DNA from: Prorocentrum cordatum | Lineage: Eukaryota; Sar; Dinophyceae; Prorocentrales; Prorocentraceae | Length of the DNA stretch: 64,000 bases | NCBI GenBank assembly: GCA_963575745.1 | Contig: CAUYUJ010020189.1 | Span: forward strand, 1 to 64,000 | Direction of reading: 5' to 3' | Shown here: piece after piece, positions 1 to 8,448 of the stretch | Layout of the letters: each line of letters starts with the position of its first letter | How positions within the stretch are numbered: the stretch's first letter is position 1 | Notes under the pieces: generated by a model | Seen by the model: the letters and a program-made list of their open reading frames with translations, nothing else | Databases searched by the model: none | What the model was told of the DNA's origin: nothing | Made by a program: the position numbers and the translations under genes

Positions 1-159
1 AATTCTAAACGCTTCGCGTATCCCCACCAGCCCGTCCAGAAATGAGCCCCAGGGGAGTGGAGGTGATGAGGGAAGCGGGGGAGCAAGCAGAAGAACAAAG
101 AGCGGGTTGAGCCGCCATACGCCCCAAGAGGGGGAGGATGTAGGAGGAGTCGTCGTCGT
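1..159. other. Left flank, no gene seen
   Basis: Unique-looking sequence that becomes purine-rich toward the GGA tract. Reverse-strand reading is open only because of the adjacent trinucleotide repeat. No coding similarity is recognised. Confidence 0.5.
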
Positions 160-258
160 CGGAGTAGGAGGAGGAAGACGAGGAGCAGGAGGAGGAGCAG
201 GAGGAGGAGGAGGAGGAGGAGGAGGAGGAGGAGGAGGAGGAGGAGGAGGAGGAGGAGG
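160..258. repeat. (GGA)n microsatellite, target of copia element 1
   Basis: An almost pure GGA run that stops exactly where the first LTR begins. The last five bases (254-258, GGAGG) are repeated just after the 3' LTR at 11487-11491. This fits a 5-bp target duplication, although a microsatellite makes that hard to prove. Confidence 0.85.
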
Positions 259-435
259 TGTTAACATGCAAGCATGCGTGTGACAGGGGAGGAATAGTAA
301 CCCCGTAGCCATTTTGGCTCAAGTGTTTAACGGTCGAATCCACATCGACCAGTTGTGCCGTTCGGGAGTACAAAGGTGACCTATCGTTATCATTGTCGCC
401 AAGCTCCCGTGCAGAACCCTCCTCGGGGTTTTGCA
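259..435 (+). repeat. 5' LTR of copia element 1
   Basis: 177 bp, TG...CA termini, strongly similar to 11312-11486. It contains an intact dinoflagellate spliced-leader core at 303-323. If the leader marks the RNA 5' end, U3 would be only ~44 bp and R+U5 ~133 bp; that division is an inference. Confidence 0.93.
303..323 (+). other. Dinoflagellate spliced-leader core inside the 5' LTR
   Basis: All 21 bases after the variable first position of the known 22-nt leader are present; the segment begins CCGTAGCC, runs through ATTTTGG and ends CTCAAG. The preceding base is C, where the consensus has A, G or T. The same place in the 3' LTR (about 11352-11372) keeps the ending TTTGGCTCAAG but is altered in its first half, so the two LTRs have diverged here. 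Confidence 0.9.
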
Positions 436-451
436 TGGTAGCGGAGCGCGG
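436..451 (+). promoter_or_regulatory. Primer binding site, initiator tRNA-Met type
   Basis: TGGTAGCGGAG starts directly after the LTR. It matches the complement of a eukaryotic initiator Met tRNA 3' end (TGGTAGCAGAG) at 10 of 11 positions, the usual copia primer. Element 2 has the same start at 11889. Confidence 0.8.
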
Positions 452-456
452 TTGCC

Positions 457-1365
457 ATGGCAGCGGCAGCGGCAGCTGCGGCCAGACCTGGACAGGGCGA
501 CCCGCCAGTTAATCTCAATGTACCGGCAGACAGAGATGCATGGGTCAACATGGATCCGAATAGATTCAACGATCTGTGCGAGCAAGCATACGTGAACGGA
601 GACTTCAGTTACGTTCAAACGGCGCTACTCGCGAACCACTTTGGACTCGCAACGTTCATTAACGAGCGAGTAGCACAGGACCGAAGGGAAGTATCGAACG
701 CCGAAGCATTCCAAATGTTACAAAGTGCCCACAAGACCAACAGTATGCTGTTAGCGATCACGAAGAGAAACGCTGCGCTCGAAAGGGATGCTCGCAGACG
801 GGTGGAAAGAGTCACCGAGTTGGAGACTAACAGTGAAGTACAAGAAAAGAGAATCGAAAGGTTCGGTCAGATCTCGGAAGCAATCAAAGGAGGAAGCGGA
901 AACAAGCACGGGAGCAGTAAACCGATAAGCGAATATAAAGCATTACAGGCGCTAAAGAACTTCAGTGGGGAAAGAGCGAAGTTCAGAGACTGGAACGACA
1001 AATTCTTGAACGCACTAGCCCAAGTGAAGCCGAGTTACCGACCGGCACTGAAAATGCTAAACAAGGAGCTGGAGACGCTTGACGGAGTTGTGCCAGAAGA
1101 GGACGATGATGACATCATACGCATAATGAACGGTCGATTAACTGCAAGCGAGTACCTGAAGGCAAGTCAAGCCAAACAAGCCGAGGACGACAACAAGGGC
1201 GATTATGAGTTTACCGAAGGAGACAAGACTCAAATGGAAGAAGACTTATGGTACATTCTGAACGAGAAACTTGAAGGTGCGGAGGCCAGAGGAAAATTAA
1301 AGGGACTGATGGATGGAGATGGAATCATGGCTTGGCAAAAGGTTGCAAATGGTACTCGGCAGTAA
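457..1365 (+). CDS. gag: Gag, N-terminal part (copia element 1)
   Basis: A 302-aa ORF that begins 22 bp after the LTR with an Ala-rich N-terminus at an ATG in good context (GCCATGG). It contains a charged coiled-coil-like stretch (about residues 90-140) and a capsid-like helical region. The reading frame ends at TAA in a 34-bp overlap with the next ORF, which continues gag in the -1 frame. The expected text changes frame around 1340-1350, and a single missing T would restore a ...KV(C)KWYSAVTG... type continuation. Either a 1-bp deletion or a programmed -1 shift would explain it; deletion is more likely because no slippery heptamer is obvious. Confidence 0.8.
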   Translation: MAAAAAAAARPGQGDPPVNLNVPADRDAWVNMDPNRFNDLCEQAYVNGDFSYVQTALLANHFGLATFINERVAQDRREVSNAEAFQMLQSAHKTNSMLLAITKRNAALERDARRRVERVTELETNSEVQEKRIERFGQISEAIKGGSGNKHGSSKPISEYKALQALKNFSGERAKFRDWNDKFLNALAQVKPSYRPALKMLNKELETLDGVVPEEDDDDIIRIMNGRLTASEYLKASQAKQAEDDNKGDYEFTEGDKTQMEEDLWYILNEKLEGAEARGKLKGLMDGDGIMAWQKVANGTRQ

Positions 1366-3065
1366 CCGGTGCGACCTTATCATCAAAAATGACGCATGCC
1401 ATGAATCCTGAACCGCCCAAGAAGATCACCGACACCGTTACCAGACTTGAGGAATGGAGCGCTTTGGCAGAAAACCTTGAGAAATATGGCAAAGATTACT
1501 CGCTGCCTCTTCCTTTCAAAGTCACCGCGCTCAGGGCCATAATGGTGCACGCGAACGACTGGTTTGACGAATGGCAGCAGGCATGTTGGCGAACGCCTGA
1601 CGCGCTTAACATTGACTCATTTCAGAAATTATACTCAAAGTGCGAAGACTGGGCGCGTAAAAAGAAACTTGACTCAGATACAAAAAATAAGGATGCAATG
1701 GACATTGGGAATATCAACGAGATGAGTCAAGGGTCCGAAAACGTTTGGGACCAAACAGGATGGGTTGACGAAGAGGGAAACTGGTGGTCAGAGGATGGAT
1801 CGTGGAATCACGGGTCCTGGGCCAATGAAAGTGACGGTGGAGAATATGAAGAAATTGACGCCGTAAACAAAGGTAAGGGTAAAGGAACGGGCCCCAGGTG
1901 TTACAATTGTGGAGGCATGGGCCATTTAGCCAGGAACTGCACGAGACCCAAGCAGTTCACCAAAGGAGGTAAAGGTGGCAAAGGCGGAAAAGGCAAAGGT
2001 TACCGAGCCACTTACGGGTCCTATGTGAAAGGTAAGATCGGAGGCAAACAAGGGGGTAAAGGAAGTAGCTCGTGGGGAGGAAGCTACGGAAGCCGAGGGA
2101 AATTTACCCCGCACAGTGAACGTGAATGTTACAAGTGTGGCGGAAAAGGGCATATTGCCATTAACTGTCCGGGCTCCAAGAAGACCGCCAATGAAGTTGA
2201 GCAAGAGAAGCCTGTAGTGAACACTGAAACTGAACAAACCACCTCGTTTGGTCAACCACAGCGCGTTCTCAGCGTCGAGATGAAGGAAGCAATGAACGTG
2301 TCGCTAGACCAGACTGCGATCGAGGAGGTTAACGAGAAATGGGACCTGCCCTATTACGCCAGAAAGAAGACGGCGCGTGACAACGCGGTAAACTTGAGAA
2401 GAATCTATCAGGAACACCAGTACAACGGGGACCGTCATCATGCTAGTCAGTGGGATCAAAGAATAAGTAAAAGCGTGAGGCAGGAAAAAAGTTGGCTGGC
2501 GAAATGCAAGGAAATTGGGCTAATTGAGATGCGGGGATGTGATCCAGAGATTAACGCGGTGCCACCGCCAAGTACAACGCATGAGACGATCGTGGTCACC
2601 GTGGACTCCGGCGCCTACAACACAGTGGGGCCCCCCAAAGTTGGCACTCATTTCCCTATTAAGCATGCGGACGCGTCAAAGCAGGGACGACACTACAGTG
2701 CAGTGAATGGAACCACGATAAAGAATTATGGTCAACGCGTGATCACAGGTAAAAATGAGCATGGGAACGCAGTCAGTATGCCAATTCAGGTAGCAGAGGT
2801 CAACAAGGTCCTAGGATCGGTCAGAGAAATGGTAAACGCTGGAAACAGAGTGGTGTTCGACAAGGACCCTAACGGGAGGTCCCTGAGCCACATCATGAAC
2901 AAGGCGACTGGCAAGTTAACAGCCATCCACGAAAAGAATGGCACATTCCAGTTCAACATCACGGTGCCGAAGGGACCAGCGGAAGTCGTCAATCCCAGGA
3001 GTGAAGTGAACGTGACTGAGGGTTTTCCGCGGCCGGGAACCCTGGAGGCGGATCTGTTCTACTAA
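1332..3065 (+). CDS. gag-pro: Gag C-terminal part plus protease (copia element 1)
   Basis: A 577-aa frame. Two retroviral CCHC knuckles are visible: CYNCGGMGHLARNC at about residue 190 and CYKCGGKGHIAINC at about residue 265, separated by a Gly/Lys-rich linker. They are typical RNA-binding nucleocapsid modules. An aspartic protease active-site motif follows (VTVDSGAYNTVG, Asp near residue 424), which would process the polyprotein. The ATG at 1332 is a track start rather than a real one, because this segment continues the upstream gag. The frame stops at 3063-3065, while the downstream pol frame is already open from about 3062, so one more frame change separates protease from integrase. Confidence 0.85.
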   Translation: MAKGCKWYSAVTGATLSSKMTHAMNPEPPKKITDTVTRLEEWSALAENLEKYGKDYSLPLPFKVTALRAIMVHANDWFDEWQQACWRTPDALNIDSFQKLYSKCEDWARKKKLDSDTKNKDAMDIGNINEMSQGSENVWDQTGWVDEEGNWWSEDGSWNHGSWANESDGGEYEEIDAVNKGKGKGTGPRCYNCGGMGHLARNCTRPKQFTKGGKGGKGGKGKGYRATYGSYVKGKIGGKQGGKGSSSWGGSYGSRGKFTPHSERECYKCGGKGHIAINCPGSKKTANEVEQEKPVVNTETEQTTSFGQPQRVLSVEMKEAMNVSLDQTAIEEVNEKWDLPYYARKKTARDNAVNLRRIYQEHQYNGDRHHASQWDQRISKSVRQEKSWLAKCKEIGLIEMRGCDPEINAVPPPSTTHETIVVTVDSGAYNTVGPPKVGTHFPIKHADASKQGRHYSAVNGTTIKNYGQRVITGKNEHGNAVSMPIQVAEVNKVLGSVREMVNAGNRVVFDKDPNGRSLSHIMNKATGKLTAIHEKNGTFQFNITVPKGPAEVVNPRSEVNVTEGFPRPGTLEADLFY

Positions 3066-3166
3066 GCCCCCCGTCACCCGTAAGACCAAGCGAAAACTTA
3101 AACGTCTTTAATACCGAAGGAGACGAAGGGAGTGAAAGTGGGGGCAACGACAGTGAGTTAAGTGAT

Positions 3167-6100
3167 GTGGAAGATGTATTTGTGAGTGACGAAGCAGAGT
3201 TACCAAAGAAAGTTTACTGTGACATGAGGCCCTCAAAAGAGGAAGTTGAAGCGCATAACACGACGCATCTACCTTGCCGAAGCTGGTGCCCACATTGCGT
3301 CAGAGGAAAAGCTCGCAGACGCAATCACCGTAGACGCAAAAGAGAGGGGAACGGGAACGTGCCAGTAATTTCAATGGACTACATGTGGCTTAAAGGAAGA
3401 AAAGATGAAGGTGAAAGCAGCAGCAGTGGCAACCCAATTTTGGTCATGCATTGCAGAGAGACCAAGTTGACTTGGAGCAGAGTGTTAATGAAAAAGGGAG
3501 TGGACTCGTACTCGGTAAAAGTAGGATGTGACATGATAAGTTTTACCGGATACAAGAAAGTGATACTCAAAAGTGATGGGGAAGCGGCAATCACAGCATT
3601 GGCCAATAGGATTAAAGCTTCGTGCGATCTTGACATGGGAGTTGAGGTCAGCCCAGTGGGAGACTCAAAGGCCAACGGCGAAATTGAGAGAGCCGTTAGA
3701 ACGGTGCAGGGCCAGGTCAGAACGTTAAAGAGCGCCTTGGACGCCAATTATAAAACTGAGTTTGGAGAAAGCCATCAGACAATACCTTGGCTGGTGAGTT
3801 ATGCGTCCTCTTTGATTAACAAGTTCACTATAGACACGGATGGGAAGACGGCTCATGAGAGGTGCAGGGGACGAAAATTTAACAAGCAAATCCCAGAGTT
3901 CGGTGAGTGTGTCATGTATTTAAAGACTCCTGCGCACAAAGGTCGTGAGAAGCTCGAAATGAGATGGGAAAGTGGAGTGTTCCTGGGCATGAACGAGAAG
4001 AGTCAAGAGCTGATTATTGGGGCGCCCCATGGCGCAATCAAGGCGCACGAGTTTAAAAGAAAAGGAAGTGATGCTGAGAGATGGAATATTGCCGAGATCA
4101 CCGAAGTAAAGGGATTACCTTGGCAGCCTGACCCAAGCACCGCGGGAATGGAATTACAGTCTAGGATCATGGTACCCATGGATCTACCAGAGCAAGAGTT
4201 AACTGCGCCTGAGACGAAGCCACTCATTGCAAGAGGAGTTGCAGTTAAAAAGCACGAATACTTGAAAATGGGACCGACGCCAGGGTGTTACGGATGCAAA
4301 TGCCTCGTGAGAGGAGACAAGGAGCACAAGCCGCACAACGCCGATTGCAGGGCTCGAGTTATTAAATGGTTAAAGAAACAAGAGAGCCCGAACATCCAAG
4401 CAAGATTAGCGTCTGCCCAGTTAAGGCTTGAGAGTAAAAGTCGTGCACCAGAAAATCGTGAACAAGAATCAGAAAGTCGAGCGAAGAAAATGAGGATCAA
4501 TGTACCGCCCCCGCCGAGCGCCAAAGTTGAGGAACCTAAGGACGAGTGGGTAATAAAGGGGAACAAAGTTATATGTCAGCACCGACGACCGAGGAAAGAG
4601 TTAGCCTTCCCCACCAATGGTGGGTGTCCAGTGGACTGGGACAAACTTAAGCCTAAAAGATATACCCACGCGATCATGATTGACAGCGGCAAGATACATG
4701 AGCACGAAGATGCTTGGTATGGTAAAGATGGAGACGATCAAACATGGGCTATGGGAAACCCCTTTAACGGTTACTGGACCGGATGGACCGAGTTCGAAGT
4801 AGAAGATGAAGAAATGAAAGATCCCCCGAATGAACCCATTAAACGAAAAGCGGAGGACGATCATGACGAAGAAGATCAACAGGCAACTCAGCATCGGCAA
4901 CTTGACATGGAACAAGATGAAGAAATGTCAGAAGTAAACGACATCAAGGTGGGGCTCAACATGATGGGATTTGACTCTGAATTGGTTGAATGGTTGACAA
5001 GTGGTGAACTGAACATCGTGCGCCAATTAAACGAGGTAAGGAGAGCCACCAGGCTCCATGGAGCACGCCAACACGAGACTCAGGCGCACGTAACAGAGGC
5101 GTATTCGCCGGTAAGAGTTACTGGAATGGCAGAAAAAATGGGTTTGATACCAGGATTGGCAATGGACTTAACGACGCGAGACCAACGTGGTAACCCATGG
5201 GATTTTAATGTGCCGGCCATGCGTGCGAAAGCAAAAAAGATTGTCAAATCCAAAGCGGCTCTACTACTGGTGGTGAGCCCCATGTGTGCAGCCTTCAGCA
5301 GACCCCAATCGTTTAACTTTAAAAGATTAGGTGCCGACCGCGTGAAACAGATGTTGGATTACGGGATCAAGCATTTGACGTTCGCGATGGAGCTTTGTGA
5401 AATTCAACGGCGAAATGGGTTATACTTTCTGTTTGAACACCCTGCAGGAGCAACCAGCTGGGGCACTTCAACAGTGCAACGGCTACTCAGAAACAAGGAT
5501 GTCAAAGTATATGATGGAGATTTGTGCCGTTACGACTTAAAGCAGGTGGTCAAAGGCGAAGAGATGTACATTAAGAAACCTACCAAGTTCATGACGAACA
5601 GTTCAGCCAGCGGACATGAGTTAAGTGGGAAATGTAAAGGGCAACATCGACACATCGAGTTAACTGGTGGCAGTAGGACGCACAGATCAGAGGTCTATCC
5701 AGATAAACTGTGTCGAGCGATACTGAAAGGACTTATAAAGCAAATGAAGATCGACGGCCGTCAAGGGGGTACATTTAAAGAAGAGGAAGCAGCAAACATG
5801 GAAGTCGAAGAAGAAGAACAAAGTGAGGCGCAGATTGGCGAGATTAACTGGGCATGTGAACATGAGAGCGAAGATAGAAAGCACAAGCACCAGTTAACGT
5901 GGACGAGGAGAGACTATGGAACACAAAGATTAATGTTGCCGGGACCAAGTGGACCACAATGGAGTTCACGCATTAGGAGAATTACCGCTAACATAGACAC
6001 CGGGAAAATTATCGAGGACAGGCCCGTGAATGAGATCACAGGGAAAGTGAGAAGGAGGATGTTTAAGAAGGGGCCAGTTAACACCTCCACCACCTTTACG

Positions 6101-6457
6101 TATGCAGCTGTCGGCGAAATTGCTCCACGCAAGTGGAAATGCTGTGCATGTGAGCATGGGGGATGGCTTAAGACGCCTAGTACGTGTGAGGCGTGCGAAA
6201 GAACTGGCGCAGTTAACCCTCTCCCAATGAACGCGATCAACGTTGTCCACAAAGAAAATGAAGAGATTACTCAAGCTTGGGATGATGTCACGGGAAACGA
6301 GCTCGACCCTAAATTGACTGTGAAAGCACGTCAAGAAGAAATGGAACAATTCAGAAAAACACAAAGTTTACGAGAAAGTGAAAGAGGAAGTGTGCTGGCA
6401 AATTACGGGGAAGGCGCCCATCGGAACCAGATGGATAGACATCAACAAAGGAGATGA
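3167..6457 (+). CDS. pol: Pol part 1: integrase and methyltransferase-like domain (copia element 1)
   Basis: A 1096-aa frame, open from ~3062. An HHCC zinc site (H30, H34, C41, C44) is followed by the integrase triad D71, D137 and E174 (the NGEIER motif), the catalytic set that joins cDNA ends to target DNA. From ~5090 to 5700 a second domain shows features of a C5-cytosine methyltransferase: an N-terminal AYSPVRVTG...MDL segment, VVSPMCAAFS where SPPC/PC would be expected, and LFEHPAG where ENV/ENP is usual. The catalytic-type Cys is kept but the preceding Pro is Met, so activity is doubtful. Two Cys pairs (CCAC...CEAC) occur near 6140-6200. RT continues in another frame after ~6370. Confidence 0.85.
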   Translation: MEDVFVSDEAELPKKVYCDMRPSKEEVEAHNTTHLPCRSWCPHCVRGKARRRNHRRRKREGNGNVPVISMDYMWLKGRKDEGESSSSGNPILVMHCRETKLTWSRVLMKKGVDSYSVKVGCDMISFTGYKKVILKSDGEAAITALANRIKASCDLDMGVEVSPVGDSKANGEIERAVRTVQGQVRTLKSALDANYKTEFGESHQTIPWLVSYASSLINKFTIDTDGKTAHERCRGRKFNKQIPEFGECVMYLKTPAHKGREKLEMRWESGVFLGMNEKSQELIIGAPHGAIKAHEFKRKGSDAERWNIAEITEVKGLPWQPDPSTAGMELQSRIMVPMDLPEQELTAPETKPLIARGVAVKKHEYLKMGPTPGCYGCKCLVRGDKEHKPHNADCRARVIKWLKKQESPNIQARLASAQLRLESKSRAPENREQESESRAKKMRINVPPPPSAKVEEPKDEWVIKGNKVICQHRRPRKELAFPTNGGCPVDWDKLKPKRYTHAIMIDSGKIHEHEDAWYGKDGDDQTWAMGNPFNGYWTGWTEFEVEDEEMKDPPNEPIKRKAEDDHDEEDQQATQHRQLDMEQDEEMSEVNDIKVGLNMMGFDSELVEWLTSGELNIVRQLNEVRRATRLHGARQHETQAHVTEAYSPVRVTGMAEKMGLIPGLAMDLTTRDQRGNPWDFNVPAMRAKAKKIVKSKAALLLVVSPMCAAFSRPQSFNFKRLGADRVKQMLDYGIKHLTFAMELCEIQRRNGLYFLFEHPAGATSWGTSTVQRLLRNKDVKVYDGDLCRYDLKQVVKGEEMYIKKPTKFMTNSSASGHELSGKCKGQHRHIELTGGSRTHRSEVYPDKLCRAILKGLIKQMKIDGRQGGTFKEEEAANMEVEEEEQSEAQIGEINWACEHESEDRKHKHQLTWTRRDYGTQRLMLPGPSGPQWSSRIRRITANIDTGKIIEDRPVNEITGKVRRRMFKKGPVNTSTTFTYAAVGEIAPRKWKCCACEHGGWLKTPSTCEACERTGAVNPLPMNAINVVHKENEEITQAWDDVTGNELDPKLTVKARQEEMEQFRKTQSLRESERGSVLANYGEGAHRNQMDRHQQRR

Positions 6458-7577
6458 GTTAAGCCCAGACCACAGATCAAGGCTGGTAGCCCAGCAAGTT
6501 AAATACAACTCCAAAGAAAAGAACATATTCGCAGCCACACCTCCGCTGGAAGCACAAAAGCTGTTTTTCTCAATGGCAGTTACCGAGGGAGTTGGATTCA
6601 CGAACGGTGAGCGTGAAAAAGGATTAAAGCTAGCATTCATTGACATCAAACGAGCTTACTTCTACGCTCCAGCAAAGAAAGACATATTTATCAGGTTACC
6701 AGACGAAGACTATGAACCAGGTATGTGCGGAAAGCTGTTAAAATCAATGTACGGAACCAGAGACGCTGCGAGTAACTGGGAGGACTGTTACATGGATTTT
6801 GCTAACGAGGCTGGGTTCAAGAGCGGAATCGCGTCACCCTGTGTGTTCAAGCATGAGAGTCGAGCGTTATGGTTAACAGCTCATGGAGATGATTTCACGC
6901 TGTTAGGAGGTGATCATGATCTCGACTGGTTTGGAAATAAAATTAAGGAGGAGTTTGAAGTGAAAGTGAGAGGGCGACTTGGACCTGGGAAGGAGGACAT
7001 GAAAGCGATCAGAATTCTTAACAGGATTGTGGAATGGACCCAGGAAGGATTGAGGTATGAGGCAGATCAGAGGCATGCAGAGATAATTGTGAAAGAGCTT
7101 GAGCTAGAAGGAGTAAAGGTGAGGACTGAAGTGCCAGGTGAGCGAATTCCAGTTGAAGAGGGAGATGAGGAAGAACTTTCGCCCAACATGACTAAAATAT
7201 ATCAAGCGTTGACGGCCAGAGCAAATTACTTAGCTCAGGACAGGTCTGACATACAGTATTCGGTAAAGGAACTCGCTAGGACCATGTCAAAGCCCACGAT
7301 GAGCTCTTGGAAAGGTTTAGTCAAGTTAGGAAAGTATTTGAAGTACCGCAGCAGAAGCGGCTATGTGTATCAATATCAGGAGCAGCCCCAGGAGTTAACC
7401 ATTTGGACTGACACAGATTACGCAGGATGTAAGCGAACGAGGAAGTCTACGAGTGGGGGAGTAGTGATGTGGGGTAAACATCTCATAAAGTCTTGGAGCA
7501 CGACTCAGAGTGTAATCGCGTTATCGTCAGGTGAAGCAGAGTATTATGGACTGGTGAAAGGAGGATCAGTGGGTTTA

Positions 7578-7622
<45 letters not shown>

Positions 7623-7630
7623 CTGTCTTT

Positions 7631-7672
<42 letters not shown>

Positions 7673-7860
7673 GTTTTTTTTCTTTTTTTTTTTTTTTTTT
7701 TCTGTTTTTTTTCTTTTTTTTTTTTTTTTTTTTTTTTTTTGTTTTTTTTATTTTTTTTTTTTTTTTTTTTTTGTTTTTTTTGTTATTTTTTTTTTTTTTT
7801 TTTGTTTTTTCTTTTTTATTTTTTTTTTTTTTTTTTGTTATTTTTGTTTTTTTTTTTTTT

Positions 7861-7892
<32 letters not shown>

Positions 7893-8345
7893 TTTTGTTT
7901 TTTTTTCTTTTTTTTTTTTTTTTTTTGCTTTTTTTTTTTTTTTTTTTTTGTTTTCTTTTTTTTTTTTTTTTTCTTTTTTAGGTTTTGTTTGTTTTTTTTT
8001 TTTTTTTTTTGTTTTTTTTTTTTTGTTCTTTTTTTTTTTCAGGCAGTATTGATAGACTTTAACTTGGAAGTTGAGATTACAGTGAAGAGTGACGCCACAG
8101 CTGCGATTGCCATTGCAAGCAGACGAGGCTTGGGGAAGGTAAGACATATCGAGGTATGTCAATTGTGGTTACAGCAGAAAGTTAAGGAGGGAGTGATTCG
8201 TATTGTGAAAGTAGGGACACACGAGAATGCAGCAGATGCGTTGACCAAGTATGTCAGTCGTGAAAGCATGAGCACACATCTACGAAACACGAATCAATGT
8301 GCATTAACAGGCAGGCATGAGCTTGCACCAGCCACCGAATGTTGA
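6378..8345 (+). CDS. pol: Pol part 2: reverse transcriptase and RNase H (copia element 1)
   Basis: The text opens with the usual copia RT entry (PIGTRWIDINKGD...RSRLVA), overlapping the integrase frame by 80 bp, so a frame change near 6365 is needed. RT motifs: FIDIKRAYF with the first Asp, and AHGDDFTLLG, where HGDD replaces the common YVDD. RNase H follows: WTDTDYAGC, STSGG, SSGEAEYYGL, SDATAAI and THENAADALTK. Between GLVKGGSVGLG and QAVLIDF lies a 458-bp T-rich tract that is read in frame as poly-Phe. The protein ends 104 bp before the ATG of the next ORF. Confidence 0.85.
7582..8039. repeat. 458-bp T-rich tract inside RNase H
   Basis: Almost all T with scattered C, G and A. It ends TTTTTTCAG, which looks like a 3' splice site, and the join GGACTT/CAGGCAGTA would give a sensible RNase H sequence. 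It could be a homopolymer expansion, an unusual intron, or an assembly or sequencing artefact. The frame is open across the whole tract. Confidence 0.8.
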
Positions 8346-8448
8346 CGTACCGAATGTTGATATTCGCAGCTCATTTCTATCAAGCAAACTGCAGCTATTA
8401 AAGGCCTTCTCTACCCATCACCTCTTACTCTTGAGCGTGAACGAAGGC

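Noticed and set aside
7575-8162. Lys-rich reverse-strand ORF of 195 aa
   Set aside because: It is the complement of the T tract; composition alone keeps it open.
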